A stretch of 64,000 nucleotides of DNA from Streptomyces phaeolivaceus (GCF_009184865.1 NZ_CP045096.1:8556001-8620000); one strand, 5' to 3'; numbered from the stretch's first letter, positions 43,534 through 54,227 are shown. Numbers and translations: made by a program. Notes: generated by a model not told the origin, from the letters alone.

Positions 43534-44376
43534 ATGGCCAACGTCGTACGCGCCGCCCTCGTCCAGGCGACCTGGACCGGCGACACCGCATCCATGGTCG
43601 CCAAGCACATCGAGCACGCCCGTGAGGCGGCCCGGCAGGGCGCCAAGGTGATCGGCTTCCAGGAAGTCTTCAACGCGCCCTACTTCTGCCAGGTCCAGGA
43701 GCCGGAGCACTACGCCTGGGCGGAACCCGTCCCGGACGGCCCGACCGTGACGCGGATGCGGGAGCTGGCCCGCGAGACCGGCATGGTGATCGTCGTCCCG
43801 GTCTTCGAGGTCGAGCAGTCCGGGTTCTACTACAACACCGCGGCGGTGATCGACGCCGACGGCACCTACCTCGGCAAGTACCGCAAGCACCACATCCCGC
43901 AGGTCAAGGGCTTCTGGGAGAAGTACTACTTCAAGCCCGGCAACCTCGGCTGGCCCGTCTTCGACACGGCCGTCGGCAAGGTCGGCGTCTACATCTGCTA
44001 CGACCGGCACTTCCCGGAGGGCTGGCGCCAACTCGGCCTGAACGGCGCCCAGCTCGTGTACAACCCGTCCGCCACCCACCGGGGCCTGTCCTCCCACCTC
44101 TGGCAGCTGGAGCAGCCCGCGGCGGCCGTCGCCAACGAGTACTTCGTCGCCGCGATCAACCGGGTCGGCGTCGAGGAGTACGGGGACAACGACTTCTACG
44201 GCACCTCCTACTTCGTCGACCCGCGCGGCAAGTTCGTCGGCGAGGTCGCGAGCGACAAGGGCGAGGAACTGGTCGTACGGGACCTCGACTTCGACCTGAT
44301 CGAGGAGGTACGGCAGCAGTGGGCGTTCTACCGCGACCGCCGGCCCGACGCCTACGAAGGACTCGTACAGCCCTGA
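43534..44376 (+). CDS. Nitrilase-fold amidohydrolase, beta-ureidopropionase-like (copy 1)
   Basis: 280 residues with the nitrilase triad Glu44 (GFQEVFNAPYF), Lys118 (KYRKHHIPQ) and Cys155 (VYICYDRHFPEGWR). The sequence pattern is that of beta-ureidopropionase/N-carbamoylputrescine amidase, which removes CO2 and ammonia from N-carbamoyl-beta-alanine. The cluster context (dihydropyrimidinase, transaminase) favours beta-ureidopropionase. ATG 43534 follows GAAGGAG. A second gene of equal length and architecture lies at 47511. Confidence 0.9.
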   Translation: MANVVRAALVQATWTGDTASMVAKHIEHAREAARQGAKVIGFQEVFNAPYFCQVQEPEHYAWAEPVPDGPTVTRMRELARETGMVIVVPVFEVEQSGFYYNTAAVIDADGTYLGKYRKHHIPQVKGFWEKYYFKPGNLGWPVFDTAVGKVGVYICYDRHFPEGWRQLGLNGAQLVYNPSATHRGLSSHLWQLEQPAAAVANEYFVAAINRVGVEEYGDNDFYGTSYFVDPRGKFVGEVASDKGEELVVRDLDFDLIEEVRQQWAFYRDRRPDAYEGLVQP

Positions 44377-44465
44377 CATGGGCAGGACTCGTCCGACCCC
44401 GACATGGGCACGTACAGCCGTGACCCACGCAGAACCCGTACCGCAGTGAAAGGAGTGGTGCAGCC

Positions 44466-45752
44466 GTGACCGACGAACTGCTCGGACGCCACAAGGCCGT
44501 ACTGCCCGACTGGCTCGCGCTCTACTACGCGGACCCGCTGGAGATCACCCACGGCGAGGGCCGCCATGTCTGGGACGCCCAGGGCACCAAGTACCTGGAC
44601 TTCTTCGGCGGCATCCTCACCACCATGACGGCGCACGCGCTGCCCGAGGTCACCAAGGCGGTGAGCGAGCAGGCCGGGCGGATCATCCACTCCTCCACGC
44701 TCTACCTCAACCGGCCGATGGTCGAACTCGCCGAGCGGATCGCGCAGATGTCCGGCATCCCGGACGCCCGTGTCTTCTTCACCACCTCCGGCACCGAGGC
44801 CAACGACACCGCGCTGATGCTGGCGACGACGTACCGCCGCAGCAACCAGATCCTGGCGATGCGCAACAGCTACCACGGCCGCTCGTTCAGCGCGGTCGGC
44901 ATCACCGGCAACAAGGGCTGGTCCCCGACCTCGCTGTCCCCGCTCCAGACGCTGTACGTGCACGGCGGCGTCCGGACGCGCGGCCCGTACGCCGATCTGA
45001 GCGACGCCGACTTCATCACGGCCTGCGTCGCCGACCTGGAGGACCTGCTCGGCCACGGCCGCCCGCCGGCCGCGCTGATCGCCGAGCCGATCCAGGGCGT
45101 CGGCGGCTTCACCTCACCGCCGGACGGCCTGTACGCCGCCTTCCGCGAGGTGCTGCAACGGCACGGTGTGCTGTGGATCGCGGACGAGGTGCAGACCGGC
45201 TGGGGCCGTACCGGCGACAACTTCTGGGGCTGGCAGGCGCACGGGCAGAACGGGCCGCCGGACATCGTCACCTTCGCCAAGGGCATCGGCAACGGCATGT
45301 CCATCGGCGGTGTCGTAGCCCGCCCCGAGGTCATGAACTGCCTCGACAGCAACTCGATCTCGACCTTCGGCGGCACCCAGATCACCATGGCCGCCGGCCT
45401 CGCCAACCTCAACTACCTGATCGAGCACGACCTCCAGGGCAACGCCCGGCGCGTCGGCGGACTGCTCATCGAGCGGCTGCGGGCGATCACCGCGCAGATC
45501 CCGGCGGTGAAGGAGGTACGCGGCCGGGGCCTCATGATCGGTATCGAGCTGGTGAAGCCCGGCACCGAGGAGGCGAATCCGGAGGCCGCGTCCGCCGTCC
45601 TCGAAGCCGCCCGCCGGGAGGGCCTGCTGATCGGCAAGGGCGGTGGCCACAACACCAGCGCGCTGCGCGTCGCGCCCCCGCTGTCGCTGACCGTCGCCGA
45701 GGCCGAGGAGGGCGCCGACGCCCTCGAACGGGCTCTGAGGAGCATTCACTAG
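44466..45752 (+). CDS. Class-III PLP omega-aminotransferase (beta-alanine/3-aminoisobutyrate type)
   Basis: 428 residues: substrate-side FFGGILTTMTAHALPEV, phosphate-cup TTSGTEANDTALMLA, Asp in WIADEVQTGWGRTG and the PLP lysine in VTFAKGIGNGMSIGGV. Closest pattern is AGXT2-like/(R)-3-amino-2-methylpropionate transaminase, the step after beta-ureidopropionase in reductive pyrimidine degradation. GTG 44466 follows AAAGGAGTGG. Third product would be malonate semialdehyde or methylmalonate semialdehyde. Operon with the first nitrilase gene and pucR. Confidence 0.92.
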   Translation: MTDELLGRHKAVLPDWLALYYADPLEITHGEGRHVWDAQGTKYLDFFGGILTTMTAHALPEVTKAVSEQAGRIIHSSTLYLNRPMVELAERIAQMSGIPDARVFFTTSGTEANDTALMLATTYRRSNQILAMRNSYHGRSFSAVGITGNKGWSPTSLSPLQTLYVHGGVRTRGPYADLSDADFITACVADLEDLLGHGRPPAALIAEPIQGVGGFTSPPDGLYAAFREVLQRHGVLWIADEVQTGWGRTGDNFWGWQAHGQNGPPDIVTFAKGIGNGMSIGGVVARPEVMNCLDSNSISTFGGTQITMAAGLANLNYLIEHDLQGNARRVGGLLIERLRAITAQIPAVKEVRGRGLMIGIELVKPGTEEANPEAASAVLEAARREGLLIGKGGGHNTSALRVAPPLSLTVAEAEEGADALERALRSIH

Positions 45753-45783
45753 CACCAGAAGAACAGATCTGAGGAACACCGCC

Positions 45784-47355
45784 ATGACCACGACCACCAC
45801 CTTGGAACCCGCCCTGTCGGTACGCCAGGTCCTCGGCCTGGACCGGGTCCTCGCCGGAGAGCCCGAGGTGGTGGCCGGGGCCGGTCAGCTCGACCGGCCC
45901 GTGCGCTGGGTGCATGTGGCCGAGGCGCCCGACGTGGGCGTGATGCTCAGCGGCGGCGAGATGGTCCTCACCACCGGGGTCCTGCTCGCCGGGGACGAGG
46001 ACGCCCAGGCCGAGTACATCCGCTCGCTGTACCGGGCCGAGGCCGCCGCGGTCGTCCTCGGACTGGGCCGGGCCTTCCCGACGCCGCCCGAGGTGATGCG
46101 CCGGGCGGCCGAGCGGTGCGGTCTGCCCATGGTGGTGCTGCACCGGCCGTTCCCCTTCGCCGAACTCACCGAGGAGGTCCAGTCCCGGCTGGTACGGCGG
46201 AAGTTCGCGGCCGTGAGCCTGTCGGAGGCCGTCCGCACGGCCCTGACCGGGCTCATCACCGCCGGCGCCCCGCTGCAACGGCTGCTCGACGAGATCGCCC
46301 ACCACGCGGGCTGTCCGCTCGTCGTCACCAACCTCGCCCACCGTGTCCTCGCCACGGCCGGGGAGCGGTCGGCGGTCGACGACGTGCTGCGGGACTGGGA
46401 GCGGATCTCCCGCCAGGCGGGCGGCAACCAGGGCGACGGCTGGGTCCGCGCCGAACTGGGCGGACGCGGCGAACGCTGGGGCCAGATCGTGCTGTGCGGC
46501 CACCGGGGCGACATCGCCACCGGGCGGCTGCTCGCCGACCGGGCCGCCGAGGCGCTCGTCCTGCACCGGATGCTCGGCGGCTCCGCGCACTCCTGGGAGG
46601 AACAGTCCGCGCAGGGCCTGCTGACGGACCTCGTCTCCGGGGTCGTCCCGGCCCGGCAGCTGCTGCCGAGGGCACGGGCGGCCGGGCTGCCGGTCAACCG
46701 CCGTACGTTCGTACCCCTCGTCGTGCGCGACGGCGACCCGGCCCAACTCGACCGGGTGCTGCGGATGTTGGGGCTCCCCGGACTGGTCGCCGAGCTGGCG
46801 GAGGGCGCCACCGCGGTCCTCCTCAGCCTCGCCCGGGACCAGGACGCGACCGCGCTCACCGCGCACTTCGCGGCCCGGCTGCGGTCGGAGTCGGGGGTCC
46901 GCGGGACGGTCGTGGCCGCCGCCGAGGCGCGCACCACCTGGGAGGACGTACCCGGCGGGCTGCGCGAGGCCCGGCATGTGGCCGACGCCGTCGCCCAGTC
47001 CGCCACGACCGGGCTGGACCTCCCCGTCGTCGTACGCCTCCGCGACGTGCATCTGCGCGGCCTGGTCCGGCTGTTGCGGGACGATCCGCATGTCCAGGCC
47101 TTCGCCGAGCGGGAGTTGGACGGTCTGCTCCGCGGCGACGGGCACGCCGAGCAGGATCTGCTGCCCGTGCTGCGGACCTATCTCGCGACCGGCCGCAACA
47201 AGTCGCACACCGCCCAGCTGCACCACGTCAGCCGGCCCGCGCTGTACCGCAGGCTCGAAGCCATAGAGGCCCGCCTCGGCGTGGACCTCGACGACTTCGA
47301 ACAGGCCGCGTCCGTGCACATCGCCCTCCTCGCGCACGACGCGCAACAGGCTTGA
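45784..47355 (+). CDS. PucR-family transcriptional activator
   Basis: 523 residues: N-terminal purine-catabolism-regulator domain (SVRQVLGLDRVLAGEPEVVAGAGQLDRPVRWVHVAEAPDVGVMLSGGEMVLTTG), a GGDEF-like middle part, and a C-terminal PucR helix-turn-helix (LLPVLRTYLATGRNKSHTAQLHHVSRPALYRRLEAIEARLGVDLDD). Encoded 31 bp after the transaminase gene and in the same direction, so it is probably produced with the pathway it controls. Effector likely a pathway intermediate. Confidence 0.92.
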   Translation: MTTTTTLEPALSVRQVLGLDRVLAGEPEVVAGAGQLDRPVRWVHVAEAPDVGVMLSGGEMVLTTGVLLAGDEDAQAEYIRSLYRAEAAAVVLGLGRAFPTPPEVMRRAAERCGLPMVVLHRPFPFAELTEEVQSRLVRRKFAAVSLSEAVRTALTGLITAGAPLQRLLDEIAHHAGCPLVVTNLAHRVLATAGERSAVDDVLRDWERISRQAGGNQGDGWVRAELGGRGERWGQIVLCGHRGDIATGRLLADRAAEALVLHRMLGGSAHSWEEQSAQGLLTDLVSGVVPARQLLPRARAAGLPVNRRTFVPLVVRDGDPAQLDRVLRMLGLPGLVAELAEGATAVLLSLARDQDATALTAHFAARLRSESGVRGTVVAAAEARTTWEDVPGGLREARHVADAVAQSATTGLDLPVVVRLRDVHLRGLVRLLRDDPHVQAFAERELDGLLRGDGHAEQDLLPVLRTYLATGRNKSHTAQLHHVSRPALYRRLEAIEARLGVDLDDFEQAASVHIALLAHDAQQA

Positions 47356-47406
47356 AACATGCCGCGACCTGCGAAAACGGCGGTGAAACATGCGCCCAGG
47401 AAAGGG

Positions 47407-47452
47407 TGACACGGTGGAACGGAGAAGGCCCGCAGACGTGACACCGTGCAAC
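47407..47452 (+). promoter_or_regulatory. Paired TGACAC(G/C)GTG(G/C)AAC sites before the second nitrilase
   Basis: TGACACGGTGGAAC (47407-47420) and TGACACCGTGCAAC (47439-47452) differ at two positions and are 32 bp apart, three helical turns. Their cores CACGGTG and CACCGTG are also each other's complement, so the pair reads as direct and inverted repeat. Lies about 60-105 bp before the start codon; a PucR binding site is a natural guess. Confidence 0.45.
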
Positions 47453-47510
47453 TCAAACCGGATTGCCGGACTTCCTACGCTCGCTGCACACCGAGTGACC
47501 GGAGGTCCCG

Positions 47511-48353
47511 ATGAGCAGAGTCATCCGCGCAGCCATCTTCCAGACGGCCTGGACCGGCGACAAGGAGTCGATGATCCAGGTCCACGAGCAGGCGGCCCGC
47601 GACGCTGCGGCCCAGGGCGCGCAGGTCATGTGCTTCCAGGAGCTGTTCTACGGGCCCTACTTCTGCCAGGTCCAGGACAAGGCGTTCTACGAGTACGCGG
47701 AGGCGATCCCCGACGGCCCGATCGTCAAGCGCTTCCAGGCGCTGGCCAAGGAACTGGGCATGGTCCTCGTGCTGCCGATGTACGAGGAGGAGCAGCCGGG
47801 CGTCCTCTACAACACCGCCGCCGTGATCGACGCCGACGGCAAGTACCTCGGCAAGTACCGCAAGCACCACATCCCCCAAGTCCCCGGTTTCTGGGAGAAG
47901 TTCTACTTCCGTCCCGGCAACGCGGGCTGGCCCGTCTTCGACACGGCCGTCGGGAGGATCGGCGTCTACATCTGCTACGACCGGCACTTCCCGGAGGGCT
48001 GGCGCGCACTGGGCCTCGGCGGCGCCGAGATCGTGTTCAACCCCTCGGCCACCTCGCGCGGTCTGTCCCGCTACCTCTGGCAGCTGGAGCAGCCGGCGTC
48101 GGCCGTCGCCAACGAGTACTTCATCGGCGCCATCAACCGGGTCGGCGTCGAGGAATTGGGCGACAACGACTTCTACGGCACCTCCTACTTCGTGGACCCG
48201 GAGGCCCAGTTCGTCGGCGAGGTCGCCAGCGACAAGGAGACCGAACTCGTCGTCCGCGACCTCGACCTCGCCAAGCTCCGCGAGGTCCGCGACCGCTGGC
48301 AGTTCTTCCGCGACCGCCGCCCGGACGCGTACGGCCCGCTGACGGCGCCGTAG
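47511..48353 (+). CDS. Nitrilase-fold amidohydrolase, beta-ureidopropionase-like (copy 2)
   Basis: 280 residues, collinear with the enzyme at 43534: Glu44 (CFQELFYGPYF), Lys118 (KYRKHHIPQ), Cys155 (VYICYDRHFPEGW), and the shared C-terminus RDRRPDAYG. The first residues and specificity loops differ (for example QLVYNPSATHRGLSS versus EIVFNPSATSRGLSR), so it may act on a different N-carbamoyl amino acid. ATG 47511 follows ACCGGAGG. Starts the second transcription unit with dihydropyrimidinase. Confidence 0.9.
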   Translation: MSRVIRAAIFQTAWTGDKESMIQVHEQAARDAAAQGAQVMCFQELFYGPYFCQVQDKAFYEYAEAIPDGPIVKRFQALAKELGMVLVLPMYEEEQPGVLYNTAAVIDADGKYLGKYRKHHIPQVPGFWEKFYFRPGNAGWPVFDTAVGRIGVYICYDRHFPEGWRALGLGGAEIVFNPSATSRGLSRYLWQLEQPASAVANEYFIGAINRVGVEELGDNDFYGTSYFVDPEAQFVGEVASDKETELVVRDLDLAKLREVRDRWQFFRDRRPDAYGPLTAP

Positions 48354-48366
48354 CAATGCGTGATCC

Positions 48367-48427
48367 GCGCCCCTGATGGGCCCCGCAGGGGCCCTCCAGG
48401 GGCGCGGGGAACCGCGCGACCAGCCAC
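48367..48427. repeat. Dispersed palindromic repeat, copy 7 (shortened)
   Basis: CGCGCCCCTGATGGGCCCC and CAGGGGCCCTCCAGGGGCGC followed by GGGGAACCGCGCGACCAGCC. The stem is short but the right arm and tail are typical. It sits between the second nitrilase and the dihydropyrimidinase genes. Confidence 0.75.
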
Positions 48428-48470
48428 GAACGACCGGCACTGTCCCGACAACCGAACGGAGCGTGACCCA

Positions 48471-49874
48471 ATGAGCGGCCGTACCGTAATCCGCGGCGGT
48501 CTCGTCATCACAGCCTCAGACGAGTTGCACGCAGACGTCCTGATCGAAGACGGCCGTGTGGTCGCGCTCGCGGCAAGCGGCACGGCCACCACAGAGGCCT
48601 GGACCGCCGACCGCACCCTCGACGCCACCGGCAAATACGTCATCCCGGGCGGCGTGGACGCCCACACCCACATGGAACTCCCCTTCGGCGGCACCTTCGC
48701 CTCCGACACCTTCGAGACCGGCACCCGCGCCGCCGCCTGGGGCGGCACCACCACGATCGTCGACTTCGCCGTGCAGAGCGTCGGCCACACCCTCCGCGAG
48801 GGCCTCGACGCCTGGCACGCCAAGGCGGAGGGCAACTGCGCGATCGACTACGGCTTCCACATGATCGTGTCGGACGTGAACCAGGACACGCTCAAGGAGA
48901 TGGACCTGCTGGTGCAGGAGGGCGTCACCTCCTTCAAGCAGTTCATGGCCTACCCGGGCGTCTTCTACAGCGACGACGGCCAGATCCTGCGCGCCATGCA
49001 GCGCTCCGCCGAGAACGGCGGCCTGATCATGATGCACGCGGAGAACGGCATCGCGATCGACGTCCTCGTCGAACAGGCCCTCGCACGCGGCGAGACCGAC
49101 CCCCGTTACCACGGCGAGGTCCGCAAGGCCCTCCTCGAAGCCGAGGCCACCCACCGGGCCATCAAGCTCGCCCAGGTCGCCGGCGCCCCCCTGTACGTCG
49201 TGCACGTCTCGGCCATGGAGGCAGTGGCCGAGCTGGCGCGCGCACGCGACGAGGGGCTCAACGTCTTCGGCGAGACCTGCCCGCAGTATCTGTTCCTGTC
49301 CACGGACAACCTCGCGGAGCCGGACTTCGAGGGCTCCAAGTACGTGTGCAGCACACCGCTCAGGCCTCGCGAACACCAGGCCAAGCTGTGGCAGGGCCTG
49401 CGCACCAACGACCTCCAGGTGGTCTCCACCGACCACTGCCCGTTCTGCTTCGTCGGCCAGAAGGAGCTGGGCCGGGGCGACTTCTCCAAGATCCCCAACG
49501 GCCTCCCGGGCGTCGAGAACCGCATGGACCTGCTCCACCAGGCGGTCGTCGACGGGCACATCTCGCGCCGCCGCTGGATCGAGATCGCCTGCGCGACCCC
49601 GGCCCGCATGTTCGGCATGTACCCGAAGAAGGGCACGATCGCGCCGGGCGCGGACGCCGACATCGTCATCTACGACCCGCACGCCGAGCAGGTCATGTCC
49701 GCCGAGACGCACCACATGAACGTCGACTACTCGGCGTACGAGGGCAAGCGCACCACCGGCCGGGTCGAGACGGTCCTCTCGCGCGGCGAACCCGTCATCA
49801 CCGAGCGGGAGTACACCGGGCACGCCGGGCACGGCACGTACACCCCCCGCTCCACCTGTCAGTACCTCACCTAG
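48471..49874 (+). CDS. Dihydropyrimidinase / D-hydantoinase
   Basis: 467 residues with all binuclear-zinc ligands: HxH in GGVDAHTHMELPF, carboxylated Lys in TSFKQFMAYPG, His in MMHAENG, His in VVHVSAMEA, Asp in STDHCPF; substrate-gate segment GRGDFSKIPNG is present. It opens dihydropyrimidines or 5-substituted hydantoins to N-carbamoyl products. ATG 48471. Followed after 11 bp by the F420-type oxidoreductase gene, so they are very likely co-transcribed. Matches SCO6415 in family and neighbourhood. Confidence 0.95.
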   Translation: MSGRTVIRGGLVITASDELHADVLIEDGRVVALAASGTATTEAWTADRTLDATGKYVIPGGVDAHTHMELPFGGTFASDTFETGTRAAAWGGTTTIVDFAVQSVGHTLREGLDAWHAKAEGNCAIDYGFHMIVSDVNQDTLKEMDLLVQEGVTSFKQFMAYPGVFYSDDGQILRAMQRSAENGGLIMMHAENGIAIDVLVEQALARGETDPRYHGEVRKALLEAEATHRAIKLAQVAGAPLYVVHVSAMEAVAELARARDEGLNVFGETCPQYLFLSTDNLAEPDFEGSKYVCSTPLRPREHQAKLWQGLRTNDLQVVSTDHCPFCFVGQKELGRGDFSKIPNGLPGVENRMDLLHQAVVDGHISRRRWIEIACATPARMFGMYPKKGTIAPGADADIVIYDPHAEQVMSAETHHMNVDYSAYEGKRTTGRVETVLSRGEPVITEREYTGHAGHGTYTPRSTCQYLT

Positions 49875-49885
49875 GAGCGGAGCAG

Positions 49886-50905
49886 ATGGACTTCGGACTC
49901 GTCCTCCAGACCGACCCACCGGCCTCGCGCGTCATCGAGCTGATGAAGCGCGCCGAGGACAACGGCTTCACCTACGGCTGGACCTTCGACTCCGCCGTGC
50001 TGTGGCAGGAGCCGTTCGTCATCTACAGCCAGATCCTGTCCAGCACGACGAAACTGACGGTCGGCCCGATGGTCACCAACCCGGGCACCCGCACCTGGGA
50101 GGTCACCGCCTCGACCTTCGCCACCCTCAACGACATGTTCGGCAACCGCACGGTCTGCGGCATCGGCCGCGGTGACTCGGCGATGCGGGTCGCGGGCCGC
50201 AAGCCCAACACCCTGGCCCGGATCAGCGAGGCGATGAAGGTCATCCGCGCGCTGGGCAGCGGGGGAGAGGCCGACCTCGGCGGTACGGTCATCCGCTTCC
50301 CCTGGATCAAGGAGGGCGCCGAACTCCCGGTCTGGATGGCCGCGTACGGCCCCAAGGCGTTGAAGATGACCGGTGAGGAGGCCGACGGCTTCATCCTCCA
50401 GCTCTCCGACCTCTACCTCACCGAGTACATGGTCAAGGCCGTCAAGGACGCGGCCGTGGCCGCCGGGCGCGACCCCGCCGAGGTGAAGATCTGCGTGGCC
50501 GCCCCCGCGTACGTCACCGAGGACGACTCGCCCGAGGCGCTGGCCCACGCGCGCGAGCAGTGCCGCTGGTTCGGCGGGATGGTCGGCAACCATGTCGCCG
50601 ACCTGGTCTCCAAGTACGGCGAGCACTCCGCGGCCGTACCGGAGGAGCTGACGGACTACATCAAGGCCCGGGAGGGGTACGACTACTCCCACCACGGGCG
50701 GGCCGACAACCCCGACACCCAGTTCGTGCCGGACGAGATCGTCGACCGGTTCTGCGTCATCGGCACTCCCGAGATGCACATCGAGAAGCTGAACGCGCTG
50801 CGCGCGCTCGGCGTCGACCAGTTCGCCGTGTACGACATGCACGACGCGCAGGAGCGGGTGATCGACGTGTACGGCTCGACGGTCATCCCGGCGCTCAACG
50901 GCTGA
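49886..50905 (+). CDS. LLM-class F420-dependent oxidoreductase (TIGR03842-like)
   Basis: 339 residues of the bacterial-luciferase-like superfamily: MDFGLVLQTDPPASRVIELMKRAEDNGFTYGWTFD, CGIGRGDSAMRV and VWMAAYGPKALKMTGEEADGF are its characteristic strands around the flavin/F420 site. The subfamily is recalled as one that co-occurs with dihydropyrimidinase. Because no flavin/FeS dihydropyrimidine dehydrogenase is in the cluster, this enzyme could reduce the pyrimidine ring or oxidise a hydantoin product; not proven. Confidence 0.9.
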   Translation: MDFGLVLQTDPPASRVIELMKRAEDNGFTYGWTFDSAVLWQEPFVIYSQILSSTTKLTVGPMVTNPGTRTWEVTASTFATLNDMFGNRTVCGIGRGDSAMRVAGRKPNTLARISEAMKVIRALGSGGEADLGGTVIRFPWIKEGAELPVWMAAYGPKALKMTGEEADGFILQLSDLYLTEYMVKAVKDAAVAAGRDPAEVKICVAAPAYVTEDDSPEALAHAREQCRWFGGMVGNHVADLVSKYGEHSAAVPEELTDYIKAREGYDYSHHGRADNPDTQFVPDEIVDRFCVIGTPEMHIEKLNALRALGVDQFAVYDMHDAQERVIDVYGSTVIPALNG

Positions 50906-51025
50906 CCCGCACTCCGCTCACCCTCCCCCCACACCTTGACTCCCTCCCCGGCCGTCCCCGGGGAGGGGCCCAAGGCCTCCGCACGGCCTTTCTCTCCCGT
51001 CCCGCCTCCCCTGATTGGCCTGCCC

Positions 51026-52603
<1,578 letters not shown>

Positions 52604-52611
52604 CGAATGCC

Positions 52612-52665
52612 GGCGGTGTCGGCGGTGTCGGCGGTGTCGGCCGTGTCGGATGTGTCGGTCGTGCC
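52612..52665. repeat. Six 9-bp tandem units after the transporter gene
   Basis: GGCGGTGTC at 52612, 52621 and 52630, then GGCCGTGTC, GGATGTGTC and GGTCGTGCC, each 9 bp. The array lies between the transporter stop codon and the opposing envelope-protein gene. Confidence 0.95.
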
Positions 52666-52679
52666 GGAGAGTCGCAGCC

Positions 52680-53351
52680 CTACCGGGCGTCCTCCAGCAC
52701 GGCCGCCGCCTCTTTCGCGGCCTTGATGGCACCCTTGTTGATCTCGTCCGTGCTCGGCGCCTTCCGCGACTCGAAGTCGCTGCCGTTGTAGGTGACGACC
52801 ACCAGCGCGTTGGACATCCGGACGTACACCACGCCCTCGCGGGTCTGCTGCTTGTCCTCGGTGGTGAGATTCACCACCGAGTAGGCAGAGTCGCCCAGAC
52901 CGGGGACGGCGCCACCGCCGCTCTTCTCCGTGGTGCGCGCCTTATAGGCGCTTTCGGCCTTGTCGTCCGATTGCTGGATCTCGTACGAGATGTCCAGCCA
53001 GCGGTAGTCGAAGCCCTTGAGCGCGTTCCAGGAACAGGTGCGGCGCACGGACTCGTCCGTCGAGGCGATCTCCTTGCCGGCCGTCTTCGCGCCCGGAACA
53101 AGGGACTTGACCGTTTTCTCCTTGACGCCGGAACAGGGCGAGGGCGCCTTCGTGTAGGTCTTGGTCTCGGTCGCCGTCGACGGCGCGGACTCGTCGGTGG
53201 AGACGGGCCCCGACGCGGTGTCCTGCGCGGAGTCCTCCTTGGCCGGGCTCGCCGACAGCGGACCGGACGACAACGCCCAGCCCGCGGTGGCGAGTACGAC
53301 GACCGGCATCAGTCGCACGGTGAGGGCGAGCGGCAGAGGGAGATCACGCAC
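52680..53351 (-). CDS. Membrane-anchored secreted-type protein, DUF3558-like
   Basis: About 223 residues. GTG 53351 gives VRDLPLPLALTVRLMPVVVLATAGWALSSG, an N-terminal membrane anchor, followed by a Ser/Thr-rich linker and a globular domain with paired cysteines (PSPCSGV and RRTCSW). The C-terminal part (GLGDSAYSVVNLTTEDKQQTREGVVYVRMSNALVVVTYNG) is the beta-rich fold of DUF3558-type cell-surface proteins of actinomycetes. Function unknown. Divergent from the lipoprotein gene at 53504. Confidence 0.75.
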   Translation of the reverse strand: MRDLPLPLALTVRLMPVVVLATAGWALSSGPLSASPAKEDSAQDTASGPVSTDESAPSTATETKTYTKAPSPCSGVKEKTVKSLVPGAKTAGKEIASTDESVRRTCSWNALKGFDYRWLDISYEIQQSDDKAESAYKARTTEKSGGGAVPGLGDSAYSVVNLTTEDKQQTREGVVYVRMSNALVVVTYNGSDFESRKAPSTDEINKGAIKAAKEAAAVLEDAR

Positions 53352-53503
53352 AGCGCACTTCTCGGGGTCGAGGCGGCGGTACCGCCGGGCGGTGGGGTAC
53401 GTCAGTGTCACACGACTGTCTGTGGGACGAAAGTGCGAACTCGCTCTGTGTATACGTGGTGACAGGGGCCTCCGGTTCAGCACGCGCGTGTCAGGATCGG
53501 TCC

Positions 53504-54187
53504 ATGATCCCGATATCCGGCCGTACGGCTTCCCGCGCGCTGCTCGTGACGGCACTTGTCCTGGCCGTCGGCGGCTGCGGACTCTCGGAGGAACTCGACC
53601 GCGAACTCGACCCCGCCCGCACGGGATCCTCGGCGGAGGCCTCGCCGACCGTCACGTACGCGCCCCGGGACCCGGGGACCCCGGAGTCACCCGCTGTCAC
53701 GCGGTCCCCGTCGGGCGCGCGGCCGACCGGGGACACCTCGGCCGCCTGCCCGTCCTCCGGGGTGCGGATGCTGCCCGGCCCGGTCGACGCGGCGATGGGG
53801 CTGCGGGCGATGAGCGTGACCCTCACCAACTGCGGCGACAAGCCCTACACCGTCGACGGCTACCCGTCGGTCCAACTGCTCGACGACGACGGCGAACGCC
53901 ACGACGACGTACGTGTGCTGCGAGGCGCCCAGGACATCACCACCGGTGTGCCCGACCCCGGGCCGCACCGCGTCACCCTCGCTCCGGGCGAGTCCGCCCG
54001 GACCGGACTGGTCTGGCGCAACACGGTCACCGAGGCGGACGTCCCCGCCGTCGACGCGCCGTACCTGCGCATCGCCCCGCTCGACGGCCGGCCCGCCGAG
54101 GTCCTCACCCCCGACGGCGGCCTCGACCTCGGCAACACGGGCCGCCTCGGCACGACCGCGTGGGCACGGGTCGACGAAGGGTCTTGA
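53504..54187 (+). CDS. DUF4232-domain lipoprotein
   Basis: 227 residues. Signal and lipobox LLVTALVLAVGGC (lipidated Cys about residue 25), an unstructured Pro/Thr/Ser linker, then a DUF4232 domain (RAMSVTLTNCGDKPYTVDGYPSVQLLDDDG ... LAPGESARTGLVW). Exported to the outer face of the membrane. Such proteins are abundant in Streptomyces with unknown function. Start ATG 53504. Confidence 0.85.
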   Translation: MIPISGRTASRALLVTALVLAVGGCGLSEELDRELDPARTGSSAEASPTVTYAPRDPGTPESPAVTRSPSGARPTGDTSAACPSSGVRMLPGPVDAAMGLRAMSVTLTNCGDKPYTVDGYPSVQLLDDDGERHDDVRVLRGAQDITTGVPDPGPHRVTLAPGESARTGLVWRNTVTEADVPAVDAPYLRIAPLDGRPAEVLTPDGGLDLGNTGRLGTTAWARVDEGS

Positions 54188-54227
54188 CCGCTTGCGGGGC
54201 CCGAGGGGCGATGAGCACCCTGGGCGC

